A stretch of DNA of 36,744 nucleotides. It comes from Tissierellia bacterium (GTDB lineage Bacteria; Bacillota; Clostridia; Tissierellales; Tepidimicrobiaceae). The stretch lies in the NCBI GenBank assembly GCA_012799055.1, contig JAAZMA010000184.1:1-36744 (forward strand). Direction: 5' to 3'. This document shows, piece by piece, positions 11,181 through 20,367 of the stretch (its first letter is position 1; every line of letters starts with the position of its first letter). The notes below the pieces were generated by a model. It saw nothing but the letters and a program-made list of their open reading frames with translations. It did not search any database and had not been told where the DNA came from. A program made the translations under genes and the position numbers.

Positions 11181-11349
11181 GAATAAAAAAACTAGAAAGA
11201 CTTTTAGTAAATTTAAGGAAAATGTGGATTTGCATGATATAAATGAGCTTATTGAAATGGGGCTAAAAAAAGAAGAAATATCTAGGGAATTAGGTATTTC
11301 ACAAAAATATATTAAAAAGATTTTAAATGATTATTATAAAGACTACTAG
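11179..11349 (+). CDS. Small helix-turn-helix protein (not in supplied ORF track)
   Basis: ATG at 11179, stop TAG 11347-11349; 56 aa MNKKTRKTFSKFKENVDLHDINELIEMGLKKEEISRELGISQKYIKKILNDYYKDY; AGGAGG SD 8 nt upstream; KKEEISRELGISQKYIKKIL looks like an HTH. Confidence 0.8.
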   Translation: MNKKTRKTFSKFKENVDLHDINELIEMGLKKEEISRELGISQKYIKKILNDYYKDY

Positions 11350-11359
11350 GTGAAATTAA

Positions 11360-12838
11360 ATGATATATGTAAAATTAATTGGTCATGATTTTAAATATGA
11401 AATACGTGAATTAATTAAAGCTTTCTTTTTCGGTGAAGAAATAATATTTATTAGTAGTAATAAGGAATACAATGGTGATGGACTATTAATAGAAAATAGT
11501 CTTAATATTAAAGGAAATAAAATAGATTCTATTACTAAAATATATAAAAATCATAAATTGATGTTTCAATATAATGAGGAAGATTTGCAAAATATAGAAA
11601 TTGGTCAAGAAGATTTAAAGAAAAAAATTAGAATAGGGATAAAAAAAAGTTTGTATAAAGGCTTAATTAATGTATCAGAAACAAGAGTGCCTTGGGGTAT
11701 ATTAACAGGTGTTAGACCTATTAAAATTGTGCACAATCTATTGGATGAAAAAATAGAAGAAAAAAATATAGTAGAAATATTGCTTAATCAATACAAGATT
11801 TCCAATGATAAAGCTAATTTAATACTGAATATTTGTAAAAAACAAAGAAAATATCTATATCCTTTAGATGAAAATAGATTTAGTTTATATATAAGTATTC
11901 CTTTTTGTCCAAGTAGATGTTTGTATTGCTCCTTTCCATCGTTAAATATTAATAAATATTATGAATATGTAGATGAGTATACAGATAAATTAGTATATGA
12001 AATAAATAGCATTAAGGATATTATGAAAGGAAAATCTATATCTACTGTATATATAGGGGGGGGAACTCCTACTGCTATACCTAGGGAAAACTTAGAGAAA
12101 ATAATTTTAAGTATTTATGATAATTTTAGTAAAGAAAGCATTGAAGAAATAACTGTAGAAGCAGGTAGACCAGATACTATTAATAGAGAAGTGCTAAATA
12201 TGTTAAATAGAAATAAAATCAATAGAATTAGTATTAATCCTCAAACTATGAATGATAAGACTTTAAAGCTTATTGGGAGAAAACATAGTAGTGCTGATAT
12301 TATTGAATCCTATTATTTAGCGAGAGAAATTGGATTTGATTCTATTAATATGGATTTAATAATTGGACTTCCAGGGGAAGGAGTTGAAGAAATCAGGAAC
12401 ACATTAAAAAAATTAGAAAATCTAAATCCTGAAAATTTAACTGTCCATACTTTAGCTGTAAAAAGAGGCTCTAAATTTAAAAAAACCATGGACAAATACT
12501 CTATTAAAGGCCAAGAAATTATTGAAAAAATGTTAAAAGAAACTGAAATCTTTTCAAAAAATATGGAAATTTATCCTTATTATCTTTATAGACAAAAACA
12601 AATACTAGGAAATTTAGAGAATATTGGATATGCAAAAGAAGGGAAAGAATGTATATATAATATAAAAATGATGGAGGAAAAGGAAACTGTAATGGCAGCA
12701 GGTATGGGAGCAGTATCTAAAATTTTTTTCCCAAAGGCAGATAGAATTGAAAGGGTTCCAAATGTGAAATCTTTGAAAGAGTATTTAAATAGAACTGATG
12801 AAATGATAGATAGAAAAATTCAGGGTTTAAATAGCTAA
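11360..12838 (+). CDS. hemZ: Coproporphyrinogen III dehydrogenase/oxidase HemZ (radical SAM)
   Basis: 492 aa; CPSRCLYCSFPS radical-SAM motif, YIGGGTPTA, RISINPQTMND, HTLAVKRGS. Confidence 0.92.
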   Translation: MIYVKLIGHDFKYEIRELIKAFFFGEEIIFISSNKEYNGDGLLIENSLNIKGNKIDSITKIYKNHKLMFQYNEEDLQNIEIGQEDLKKKIRIGIKKSLYKGLINVSETRVPWGILTGVRPIKIVHNLLDEKIEEKNIVEILLNQYKISNDKANLILNICKKQRKYLYPLDENRFSLYISIPFCPSRCLYCSFPSLNINKYYEYVDEYTDKLVYEINSIKDIMKGKSISTVYIGGGTPTAIPRENLEKIILSIYDNFSKESIEEITVEAGRPDTINREVLNMLNRNKINRISINPQTMNDKTLKLIGRKHSSADIIESYYLAREIGFDSINMDLIIGLPGEGVEEIRNTLKKLENLNPENLTVHTLAVKRGSKFKKTMDKYSIKGQEIIEKMLKETEIFSKNMEIYPYYLYRQKQILGNLENIGYAKEGKECIYNIKMMEEKETVMAAGMGAVSKIFFPKADRIERVPNVKSLKEYLNRTDEMIDRKIQGLNS

Positions 12839-12845
12839 AATCACC

Positions 12846-12874
12846 TTGACACTTAATCTTATATATCATATAAT
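12846..12874 (+). promoter_or_regulatory. Consensus SigA promoter for T-box/aspS
   Basis: TTGACA (12846-12851) - 17 nt - TATAAT (12869-12874). Confidence 0.9.
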
Positions 12875-12884
12875 GGAAAAAACA

Positions 12885-13106
12885 TAAAAACTATGAAAAG
12901 GAATAGTAATTAAATCCCTTATCTATAGAGAGTCAGGCTTGGTGGAAACTGATGATAATATTTGATGAAGACACCTTAGAGTTAACAAAGTTATTTGTTC
13001 GTAGCTAACTACGTTATCAATCCATAAGCGAGGTTTAAGCCTAATTAGGGTGGCACCGCGAGAACTAGCCTCTCGTCCCTGAATTCAGAGATGAGGGGTT
13101 TTTTAT
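12885..13106 (+). promoter_or_regulatory. T-box leader, predicted Asp (GAC) specifier
   Basis: AGAGAGTC and GGTGGAAACTGATGA stem I elements, TTGATGAAGACACCTTAGAG with candidate specifier GAC at 12970-12972, T-box motif AGGGTGGCACCGCG (13047-13060), terminator stem 13069-13077/13090-13098 and T-run; directly upstream of aspS. Confidence 0.95.
13069..13106 (+). terminator. T-box intrinsic terminator
   Basis: CCTCTCGTC...GATGAGGGG stem with inner CTGAATTCAG, followed by TTTTTT. Confidence 0.85.
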
Positions 13107-13124
13107 TATTAAGGAGGTATTTAA

Positions 13125-14906
13125 ATGATAGAAAAAATGGGAAATTTAAGAAGAACTAATATGTGTGGAGATTTAAGAGAGGATAATATTGGAGAAGAAG
13201 TGGTATTAATGGGTTGGGTTCAAAGAGAAAGGAATTTAGGCTCATTAATATTTATTGATTTAAGGGATACTACTGGAATTTGTCAAATAGTAATAGATAG
13301 TACAGTTTCAAAAGAAATTTTTAAAAAGGCGGAAAAAATTAGAGCTGAATATGTGTTGGCAGTCAAGGGAAGTGTTAGAAAAAGGGAATCAATAAACAAA
13401 GATATACCAACAGGTAATATAGAGGTATTAGCTAAAGAATTAAAAGTTTTAGACATATCAGAAACACCTCCTATATATATAAAAGATGAGGATAATGTTT
13501 CAGAAACTATGAGATTAAAATACAGATTTTTAGATTTAAGAAAACCTAAAATGCAAAACAATTTAAAGATAAGGCATAAAACTGCTAAGGTAATTAGAGA
13601 CTTTTTAGATGAAAATAATTTTGTAGAAATTGAAACTCCTATGCTAACAAAACCTACTCCAGAAGGTGCTAGGGATTACTTGGTTCCCAGTAGAGTTAAT
13701 CCTGGAGAATTTTATGCTCTACCTCAGTCTCCACAACTTATGAAACAGCTTTTAATGGTTTCAGGCATGGATAGATATTATCAAATTGTTAAATGCTTTA
13801 GAGATGAAGACTTAAGGGCAAATAGACAGCCAGAATTTACTCAAATAGATATGGAAATGTCCTTTGTAGATATTGACGACATAATAGATTTAAATGAAAA
13901 ACTACTATATAGACTTTTTAAGGAAATCAAAGGAATTGAAATTAAACTACCTATAGAGAGAATGACTTATAAAGAAGCTATGGATAGATTTGGCGTAGAT
14001 AAACCAGATTTACGATTTGGATTTGAATTAGTGGATATATCAGATATAGTTAAGGATTCTGAATTTAAGGTATTTAGTGGTACTATAAATAATAAAGGCT
14101 GTGTAAAGGGTATAAATGTAAAGGGATATGAAAGTAAGTTTTCCAGAAAAGATATTACTAGTTTAGAAAATTATGTAAAGGATTTTGGTGCTAAGGGATT
14201 AGCTTGGATTAAGATTACAGAAGAAGGAATTTCATCTCCTATTGCCAAGTTTTTATCTCAAGAAGAACTAGACAATATATTGGCTAAAATGGAAGGGAAA
14301 GTGGGAGATTTACTTTTATTTGTAGCAGATAAACCTAAAATAGTATTTGATAGCTTGGGAAATTTAAGAAATGAAGTGGCAAGACGACTTAATATTATAG
14401 AAGATGAAGATTTAAAATTAGTGTGGATTACAGAATTCCCATTATTTGAATATGATGAAGAAGAAGGTAGATATGTAGCTAAACATCACCCTTTTACCCA
14501 TCCTATGGAAGAAGATATAGATTTATTGGAAACTCATCCAGAAAAAGTTAGGGCAAAGGCCTATGATATTGTAATAAATGGAGATGAAATAGGTGGTGGA
14601 AGTATTAGAATAAGTGATAGAGAACTGCAAAAGAGAATGTTTAAGGCCCTTGGTTTCACTGAAGAAGAAGCACAAGATAAATTTGGTTTCTTATTAGATG
14701 CTTTTAAATATGGTACTCCACCTCATGGGGGTATTGCCTATGGCTTTGATAGACTAATTATGTTATTAACAGGCAGCCAAAATATTAGAGATGTAATTGC
14801 ATTTCCAAAAACTCAATCTGCAACTTGTTTATTAACTGGAGCACCAACTAATATTTCAGATGAACAATTAAAAGAAATTCATATTAGTTTAGATATAGAA
14901 AAATAA
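13125..14906 (+). CDS. aspS: Aspartate--tRNA ligase
   Basis: 593 aa; RFLDLRKPKMQNN, FVEIETPMLTKPTPEGARDYLVPSR, ALPQSPQLMKQLLM, GGIAYGFDRL. Confidence 0.98.
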   Translation: MIEKMGNLRRTNMCGDLREDNIGEEVVLMGWVQRERNLGSLIFIDLRDTTGICQIVIDSTVSKEIFKKAEKIRAEYVLAVKGSVRKRESINKDIPTGNIEVLAKELKVLDISETPPIYIKDEDNVSETMRLKYRFLDLRKPKMQNNLKIRHKTAKVIRDFLDENNFVEIETPMLTKPTPEGARDYLVPSRVNPGEFYALPQSPQLMKQLLMVSGMDRYYQIVKCFRDEDLRANRQPEFTQIDMEMSFVDIDDIIDLNEKLLYRLFKEIKGIEIKLPIERMTYKEAMDRFGVDKPDLRFGFELVDISDIVKDSEFKVFSGTINNKGCVKGINVKGYESKFSRKDITSLENYVKDFGAKGLAWIKITEEGISSPIAKFLSQEELDNILAKMEGKVGDLLLFVADKPKIVFDSLGNLRNEVARRLNIIEDEDLKLVWITEFPLFEYDEEEGRYVAKHHPFTHPMEEDIDLLETHPEKVRAKAYDIVINGDEIGGGSIRISDRELQKRMFKALGFTEEEAQDKFGFLLDAFKYGTPPHGGIAYGFDRLIMLLTGSQNIRDVIAFPKTQSATCLLTGAPTNISDEQLKEIHISLDIEK

Positions 14907-14924
14907 TAATATTGAGGAGAAAAA

Positions 14925-15632
14925 ATGTTGGAACAATTTTCAAGAACCCAATCTTTGTTGGGGAAAGAGAATATGATAAAATTAAATAATGCTAAAGTTG
15001 CAGTTTTTGGCATTGGAGGTGTGGGCTCTTTTGCTGCTGAAGCTTTAGGGAGATCTGGTTTAGGTTCTATTGTATTAGTAGATTATGATATAATAGATAT
15101 ATCTAATTTAAATAGACAAATACATGCTAATTTTAAAACCATTGGGCACAAAAAGGTAGTTGCAATGAAAAATAGACTCCTAAGTATTAATCCCAAAATG
15201 AATATTGAAATTTACGATGAAATATATACTGAAAAGAACAATTATTTATTAAATAGGGATTATGATTATGTAATAGATGCTATAGATATGGTTTCTTCTA
15301 AAATTAACTTAATAGAAAACTGTAAAAATATGAATATTCCAATAATATCTTCTATGGGAGCAGGAAACAAATTAGATCCAACTATGTTTCAAATAAGTGA
15401 TATATATGAAACGCATACATGTCCCTTAGCTAAAATAATGAGAAGAGAATTAAGGAGAAAAGGTATTGATAAATTAAAAGTAGTTTGGTCTAAAGAGAAA
15501 CCTATTAAAACTAATAAAGAAATTGAAGGTCTTAGGAAGTCTGTACCAGGGTCTGTAGCTTATGTGCCTTCTGTTTGCGGTTTAATAATTGCTTCGGAAG
15601 TTATAAAAGATATAACTGTTGGAGGTGAATAA
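14925..15632 (+). CDS. tcdA: tRNA threonylcarbamoyladenosine dehydratase (ThiF/HesA/MoeB family)
   Basis: 235 aa; VAVFGIGGVGSFAAEALGRSGLG, NLNRQIHA, DYVIDAIDMVSSK; SSMGAGNKLDP. Confidence 0.9.
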   Translation: MLEQFSRTQSLLGKENMIKLNNAKVAVFGIGGVGSFAAEALGRSGLGSIVLVDYDIIDISNLNRQIHANFKTIGHKKVVAMKNRLLSINPKMNIEIYDEIYTEKNNYLLNRDYDYVIDAIDMVSSKINLIENCKNMNIPIISSMGAGNKLDPTMFQISDIYETHTCPLAKIMRRELRRKGIDKLKVVWSKEKPIKTNKEIEGLRKSVPGSVAYVPSVCGLIIASEVIKDITVGGE

Positions 15633-15633
15633 T

Positions 15634-16059
15634 TTGGAACAAATAGGTTATGTAAGGAGAACCTTTGATGATATGGCTGAAGTAGAGGTTAGAAGGATTT
15701 CAGGGTGTGGTGGCGGTTGTAGCAGTTGTGGTGGGGGGTGTAATGCTCCTAGTATTATAGTTTCTCTAAAAAACTCTATTGAAGCTAAAGAAGGAGATTA
15801 TGTAGAAATAAAAGGTAAGGCTAATAAGATAATAAAATATGCTTTAATTGTATATATGATTCCCTTTGCAATGCTAATACTTGGTATTGTATTGGGAATG
15901 GGTTTATTTAAATCTAAAGGAGTAGTTAATTATGAAGCTTATGGGTTTCTAAGTGGTTTAATTTTTTTAATCTTTTCATTTTTAATAGTAAAAAAAGTTG
16001 ATTCTTCTATACAGAAGAAAAATGAAAATGCATTAGAAATAGTAAAAATATTAGATTAA
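15634..16059 (+). CDS. SoxR-reducing system protein RseC family (TTG start after GGAGGTG SD)
   Basis: Cys-rich GCGGGCSSCGGGCNAPS followed by two TM segments; listed ORF starts at 15619 but its first codons overlap the SD. Confidence 0.85.
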   Translation: MEQIGYVRRTFDDMAEVEVRRISGCGGGCSSCGGGCNAPSIIVSLKNSIEAKEGDYVEIKGKANKIIKYALIVYMIPFAMLILGIVLGMGLFKSKGVVNYEAYGFLSGLIFLIFSFLIVKKVDSSIQKKNENALEIVKILD

Positions 16060-16078
16060 ATAGAGAGGGGAAATAAGA

Positions 16079-16357
16079 TTGACCTTTAAAACTAATGAAA
16101 ATGAAGCCATTATAAAAAGACTAAGAAGAATAGAAGGACAGGTTAAAGGCATTCAAAAAATGGTGGAAGAAGGGAAGTGTTGTGGAGACATATTAATTCA
16201 AATTTCAGCTGTCCGTTCTGCCATGAATTCAGTTGGAGGCCTTATACTAGAAAATCATATGAAAGATTGTCTAAAATTATATTTAGATGGAGATGCTGGC
16301 GATGAAACCCTAGATAGTTTAGTAGAAACTATGGTAAAATATACTAAACAAAATTAA
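16079..16357 (+). CDS. Metal-sensitive transcriptional regulator, CsoR/DUF156 family (TTG start)
   Basis: 92 aa; IIKRLRRIEGQVKGIQKMVEEGKCCGDILIQISAVRSAMNSVGGLILENHMKDC. Confidence 0.9.
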   Translation: MTFKTNENEAIIKRLRRIEGQVKGIQKMVEEGKCCGDILIQISAVRSAMNSVGGLILENHMKDCLKLYLDGDAGDETLDSLVETMVKYTKQN

Positions 16358-16791
16358 GTTTTATTTTTAACTCTATTTATAGATCTAGATAGGGATGTGG
16401 ATATTATTATCCCTATAGAGATAGCAGCCGCTATAAAAAAAGTTTCAGTTCCCTTATTTGCAGCTAATAAAAAATCCTTTCTAACTAATGCTAACATAGT
16501 ATAATACATGCCAGCACCAGGTACTAATGGAACAATTCCAGGAATAATGTATACTGTTGCTGGCTTTTTAAAATGTCTTGCAAATAATTCACCTAAAATT
16601 CCCACTACTATAGAGGCAAAAAAAGTTCCAACTATATTACTATCTAAATATTTAGATGTAAAATAAAAAGCAATCCATCCAAAGGCACCTACAAAACCTG
16701 ATTTTATTATGGAATTTTTCGGTATACCAAATAAAACTGCAAAACCAATAGTGGACAAATAAGAAAATAAAAATAATTTTAAAACATTCAT
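16354..16791 (-). CDS. Threonine/serine exporter family protein, ThrE C-terminal-type subunit (DUF3815-like)
   Basis: 145 aa membrane protein; PATVYIIPGIVPLVPGAGMYYTMLAL motif; ATGA overlap with upstream ThrE-like ORF. Confidence 0.88.
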   Translation of the reverse strand: MNVLKLFLFSYLSTIGFAVLFGIPKNSIIKSGFVGAFGWIAFYFTSKYLDSNIVGTFFASIVVGILGELFARHFKKPATVYIIPGIVPLVPGAGMYYTMLALVRKDFLLAANKGTETFFIAAAISIGIIISTSLSRSINRVKNKT

Positions 16792-17576
16792 TGTAACAGC
16801 CCCCTATAGTAGATATTTAATACTATTCCTACTCCAAAGGCAATGGCCAAAGCTGAAAAAACAGCCTCCATACCTCTAGATAATCCAGATATAAAATCTC
16901 CAGATATGGTGTCTCTTAAAGCATTGGTAATGGGAACACCAGGCACTAAGGACATAATGGAACCTATAATAATAGTGTCCATATTGTGACCAATTCCAAT
17001 ATTTACTGTTAATATAGATAAAATAGATGCAATTGATGCACCTATAATATTGTTAATAAAAAAAGTCATTTTATATTGGCTAATTTTACTTATTGTAAAT
17101 AATACTGCTAAACTTACTAAATATGTGGAAATAAAATCTGAAAAACTTCCACCAAAGAGTAAAGCAAAAAAGGAACAAGCAAGAGCACCAAATAGATTTT
17201 TTGTGCTTTTATTATAACCTTGTATATTATTTATTGCCCTTAATTTTTCCAGACCTTTATCTATTGGAGTATTAGAGTTTACAAACTCTCTAGAAAATTC
17301 ATTTACTAAATCAATCTTATTTAAATCAATTTTAATGGATTTAATTCTAATAAGATAGGATAGCATTTCGTCTTTATATTCTAAAGACACAAAAATGCCA
17401 GTAGGAGTTACAAAGGCGTCGGCATATTTTATACCTAGTCTTGATTTACATATTCTCTCTATAGTGTCTTCTACTCTATAAGTTTCTGCACCATTTCTTA
17501 ACATGGTTTTACCAGTTAAAGCAGCTAATAAAAGAAGTTTTTTTGCTTTATTTCTATCTTTTTCAACTAAATCCAT
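16788..17576 (-). CDS. Threonine/serine exporter family protein, ThrE N-terminal-type subunit (DUF1212-like)
   Basis: LAALTGKTMLRNGAETYRVEDTIERIC and GSIMSLVPGVPITNALRDTISGDFISGLSRGMEA; ATG at 17576 follows GAGGTGA SD (listed ORF starts at 17585 inside the SD). Confidence 0.9.
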   Translation of the reverse strand: MDLVEKDRNKAKKLLLLAALTGKTMLRNGAETYRVEDTIERICKSRLGIKYADAFVTPTGIFVSLEYKDEMLSYLIRIKSIKIDLNKIDLVNEFSREFVNSNTPIDKGLEKLRAINNIQGYNKSTKNLFGALACSFFALLFGGSFSDFISTYLVSLAVLFTISKISQYKMTFFINNIIGASIASILSILTVNIGIGHNMDTIIIGSIMSLVPGVPITNALRDTISGDFISGLSRGMEAVFSALAIAFGVGIVLNIYYRGLLQ

Positions 17577-17603
17577 TAAAATCACCTCATAAATATTATT
17601 TAG

Positions 17604-17632
17604 TTGTAAATGCTTAACAATAAATGTATAAT
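17604..17632 (+). promoter_or_regulatory. Promoter of glyA
   Basis: TTGTAA - 17 nt - TATAAT (17627-17632) upstream of glyA. Confidence 0.7.
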
Positions 17633-17690
17633 GAATTTGTAAGAAAAATATTCTTGTTCTATATTATATCAAATAAGGAGGTTTTAATAA

Positions 17691-18920
17691 ATGGATTTTA
17701 CAAACTTACGCAATAAAGATCCTGAAATAATGGAAATAATAGAAATGGAAACAAATAGGCAAAGAGAACATTTAGAATTAATAGCCTCAGAAAATTTTGT
17801 AACACCTCAAGTTATGGAAGCTATGGGCAGTCAATTAACTAATAAATATGCAGAAGGTTATCCAGGCAAAAGATATTATGGTGGTTGTGAATTTGTAGAT
17901 ATGGCAGAAAACATAGCTATAGAACGATTAAAAAAATTATTTGGAGCAGAACATGCCAATGTCCAACCTCATTCTGGTTCTAATGCTAATTTAGGAGTGT
18001 ATTTTGCAGTACTTAAGCCAGGGGACAAAGTATTGGGAATGAATTTGTCCCAAGGTGGGCATCTAACCCATGGTAGTCCTGTTAATATTTCAGGAACCTA
18101 TTATAATTTTATAGCCTATGGGGTAGATAAGGAGACAGAAACAATTGATTATGATGAGGTAAGGAAAATTGCTATAGAAGAAAAGCCAAAAATGATTGTG
18201 GCAGGTGCTAGTGCCTATCCAAGGATAATTGATTTTCAGAAATTTAGGGAAATAGCTGATGAAGTAGATGCTTATCTAATGGTAGATATGGCTCATATAG
18301 CAGGGCTTGTGGCAGCAGGACTTCATCCAAATCCAGTTCCCTATGCAGATTTTGTAACCACTACAACTCATAAAACTTTAAGAGGTCCTAGGGGAGGAGC
18401 TATCCTTTGTAAAGAAAAATATGGTAAAGCAATTGATAAGGCCATATTTCCTGGGATTCAAGGAGGACCTTTAATGCATGTAATTGCTGCAAAAGCAGTT
18501 AGCTTTGGTGAAGCTTTACAAGATGATTTTAAAGAATATCAAAAACAAATTATTAATAATGCCAACGCATTAGCAGAAGCTTTAAAGGAAAAAGGTTTTA
18601 GACTTGTGTCTAATGGTACAGATAATCACTTAATTTTATTAGATGTAAGAAATAAAGGATTAACTGGAAAGAAAGCTGAAGAATTGCTAGAAGCTGTAAA
18701 TATAACTACTAATAAAAACACCATTCCCTTTGATCCAGAAAGTCCATTTATTACATCGGGAATTAGGATTGGAACTCCTGCCATAACTACAAGGGGAATG
18801 AAGGAAAAAGAAATGAAAGAAATTGCTGAGATTATGGATTTAGCATTAGATGAAAATAATAATAGAGAAGAATTGAGAAATAGAACTTTAGATTTATGTA
18901 AAAGATTTCCTTTATACTAA
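17691..18920 (+). CDS. glyA: Serine hydroxymethyltransferase
   Basis: 409 aa; [53 protein letters not shown] aaggagg. Confidence 0.98.
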   Translation: MDFTNLRNKDPEIMEIIEMETNRQREHLELIASENFVTPQVMEAMGSQLTNKYAEGYPGKRYYGGCEFVDMAENIAIERLKKLFGAEHANVQPHSGSNANLGVYFAVLKPGDKVLGMNLSQGGHLTHGSPVNISGTYYNFIAYGVDKETETIDYDEVRKIAIEEKPKMIVAGASAYPRIIDFQKFREIADEVDAYLMVDMAHIAGLVAAGLHPNPVPYADFVTTTTHKTLRGPRGGAILCKEKYGKAIDKAIFPGIQGGPLMHVIAAKAVSFGEALQDDFKEYQKQIINNANALAEALKEKGFRLVSNGTDNHLILLDVRNKGLTGKKAEELLEAVNITTNKNTIPFDPESPFITSGIRIGTPAITTRGMKEKEMKEIAEIMDLALDENNNREELRNRTLDLCKRFPLY

Positions 18921-18927
18921 ATGAATT

Positions 18928-18955
18928 AGCCTACACTAGTCTGTAGGCTTATTTA
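18928..18955 (+). terminator. Terminator after glyA
   Basis: AGCCTACA (18928-18935)/TGTAGGCT (18942-18949) followed by TATTT. Confidence 0.7.
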
Positions 18956-19027
18956 ATTAATATATCAATTTTCCATTAATTTTGCTATAATAGTATAAAG
19001 GGAAAATAGAATTAGAGAGGATACTAT

Positions 19028-20359
19028 ATGGAATTAAAAAATATAAATGATAACAGAAATATTATAGAAAATGTAAAAGAAGATAGTATAGCTTATGAAT
19101 TAAAAATAGAAAAAGGCGATATTTTATTATCTATTAATGGAAAAGAAGTTAAAGATATAATAGATTACAAATTTTTAATTTCTGATGAATATGTGGAAGT
19201 GGAAATAGAAAAACCTAATGGTGAGATTTGGATATTAGAAATTGAAAAGGAATTTGATGAAGATTTAGGAATAGAGTTTACAAATCCATTAATTGATAGG
19301 GCTAAATCTTGTAGAAACAAATGTATATTTTGTTTTATTGATCAATTACCTAAAAATATGAGGGAGACATTATATTTTAAAGATGATGATTCTAGATTAT
19401 CATTTTTACAAGGTAATTTTATTACTTTAACTAATATGAGTGATGAGGAAATAGAAAGAATTATTGCCTATAGAATAAGTCCTATTAATGTATCAGTACA
19501 CACAACCAATCCTGAATTAAGAATAAAAATGTTAAACAACAAAAATGCTGGTAAGATATTTCATATATTAAAGAAATTTAAAGAGGCAGGATTAGAGATT
19601 AATTGTCAAATAGTATTAGTCCCTAATATAAACGATGGAAAGGAATTGGAAAGAACATTAATGGATTTATCCAGTCTTTATCCCAGTGTTAAATCTGTGG
19701 CTATAGTACCAGTAGGTTTAACTAAATATAGAGAAGGCCTTCCTAATATACGGGTTTTTAGTAAATTAGAATCTAGAATTTTTTTAAAATTTATAATAAA
19801 TAAACAGAAATATTTTCTTAAAACATTAGGAACTAGATTTGCTTTTCCTTCAGATGAGTTTTATCTTATGGCAGATTATCCTTTACCTAATTATGAAGAA
19901 TATGAAGGTTTTCCACAATTGGAAAATGGAGTTGGATTAATAAAGGCCTTTGAATATGAAATTAATAAGGAACTGGCGTATATTAATGAAAATCCTTATT
20001 TAAACAAAAATTATATAATAGCTACTGGGACATTGGCTAAAGAATTTATGGTAGAGGTTGCCAATAAAATAATGAAAAAATTTAAAGGTTTAAAACTAAA
20101 TGTAATAGCAATTAATAATGAATTCTTTGGAGAAACTATTACCGTATCAGGATTAATTACAGGTGGGGATTTAATAGCTCAATTAAAAGATATAGATGGC
20201 ATAGATGGGATTATAATACCAAAGTCTATGCTAAGAAAAGATACTGAGGTTTTTTTAGATGATTTGAATATAAAAGATATAGAAGATAAATTAAAAGTTA
20301 AAGTAATACCAGTAGAGGTATCAGGAAAAGAATTTATCAATTTATTTAGAAAAGTGTAG
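19028..20359 (+). CDS. DUF512 family protein (PDZ-like N-terminus, radical-SAM-like CRNKCIFCF)
   Basis: 443 aa; SIAYELKIEKGDILLSINGKEVKD, SCRNKCIFCFIDQLPKNMRETLYFKDDDSRLSFLQGNFITLTN; upstream of der. Confidence 0.92.
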   Translation: MELKNINDNRNIIENVKEDSIAYELKIEKGDILLSINGKEVKDIIDYKFLISDEYVEVEIEKPNGEIWILEIEKEFDEDLGIEFTNPLIDRAKSCRNKCIFCFIDQLPKNMRETLYFKDDDSRLSFLQGNFITLTNMSDEEIERIIAYRISPINVSVHTTNPELRIKMLNNKNAGKIFHILKKFKEAGLEINCQIVLVPNINDGKELERTLMDLSSLYPSVKSVAIVPVGLTKYREGLPNIRVFSKLESRIFLKFIINKQKYFLKTLGTRFAFPSDEFYLMADYPLPNYEEYEGFPQLENGVGLIKAFEYEINKELAYINENPYLNKNYIIATGTLAKEFMVEVANKIMKKFKGLKLNVIAINNEFFGETITVSGLITGGDLIAQLKDIDGIDGIIIPKSMLRKDTEVFLDDLNIKDIEDKLKVKVIPVEVSGKEFINLFRKV

Positions 20360-20367
20360 GTGATATA

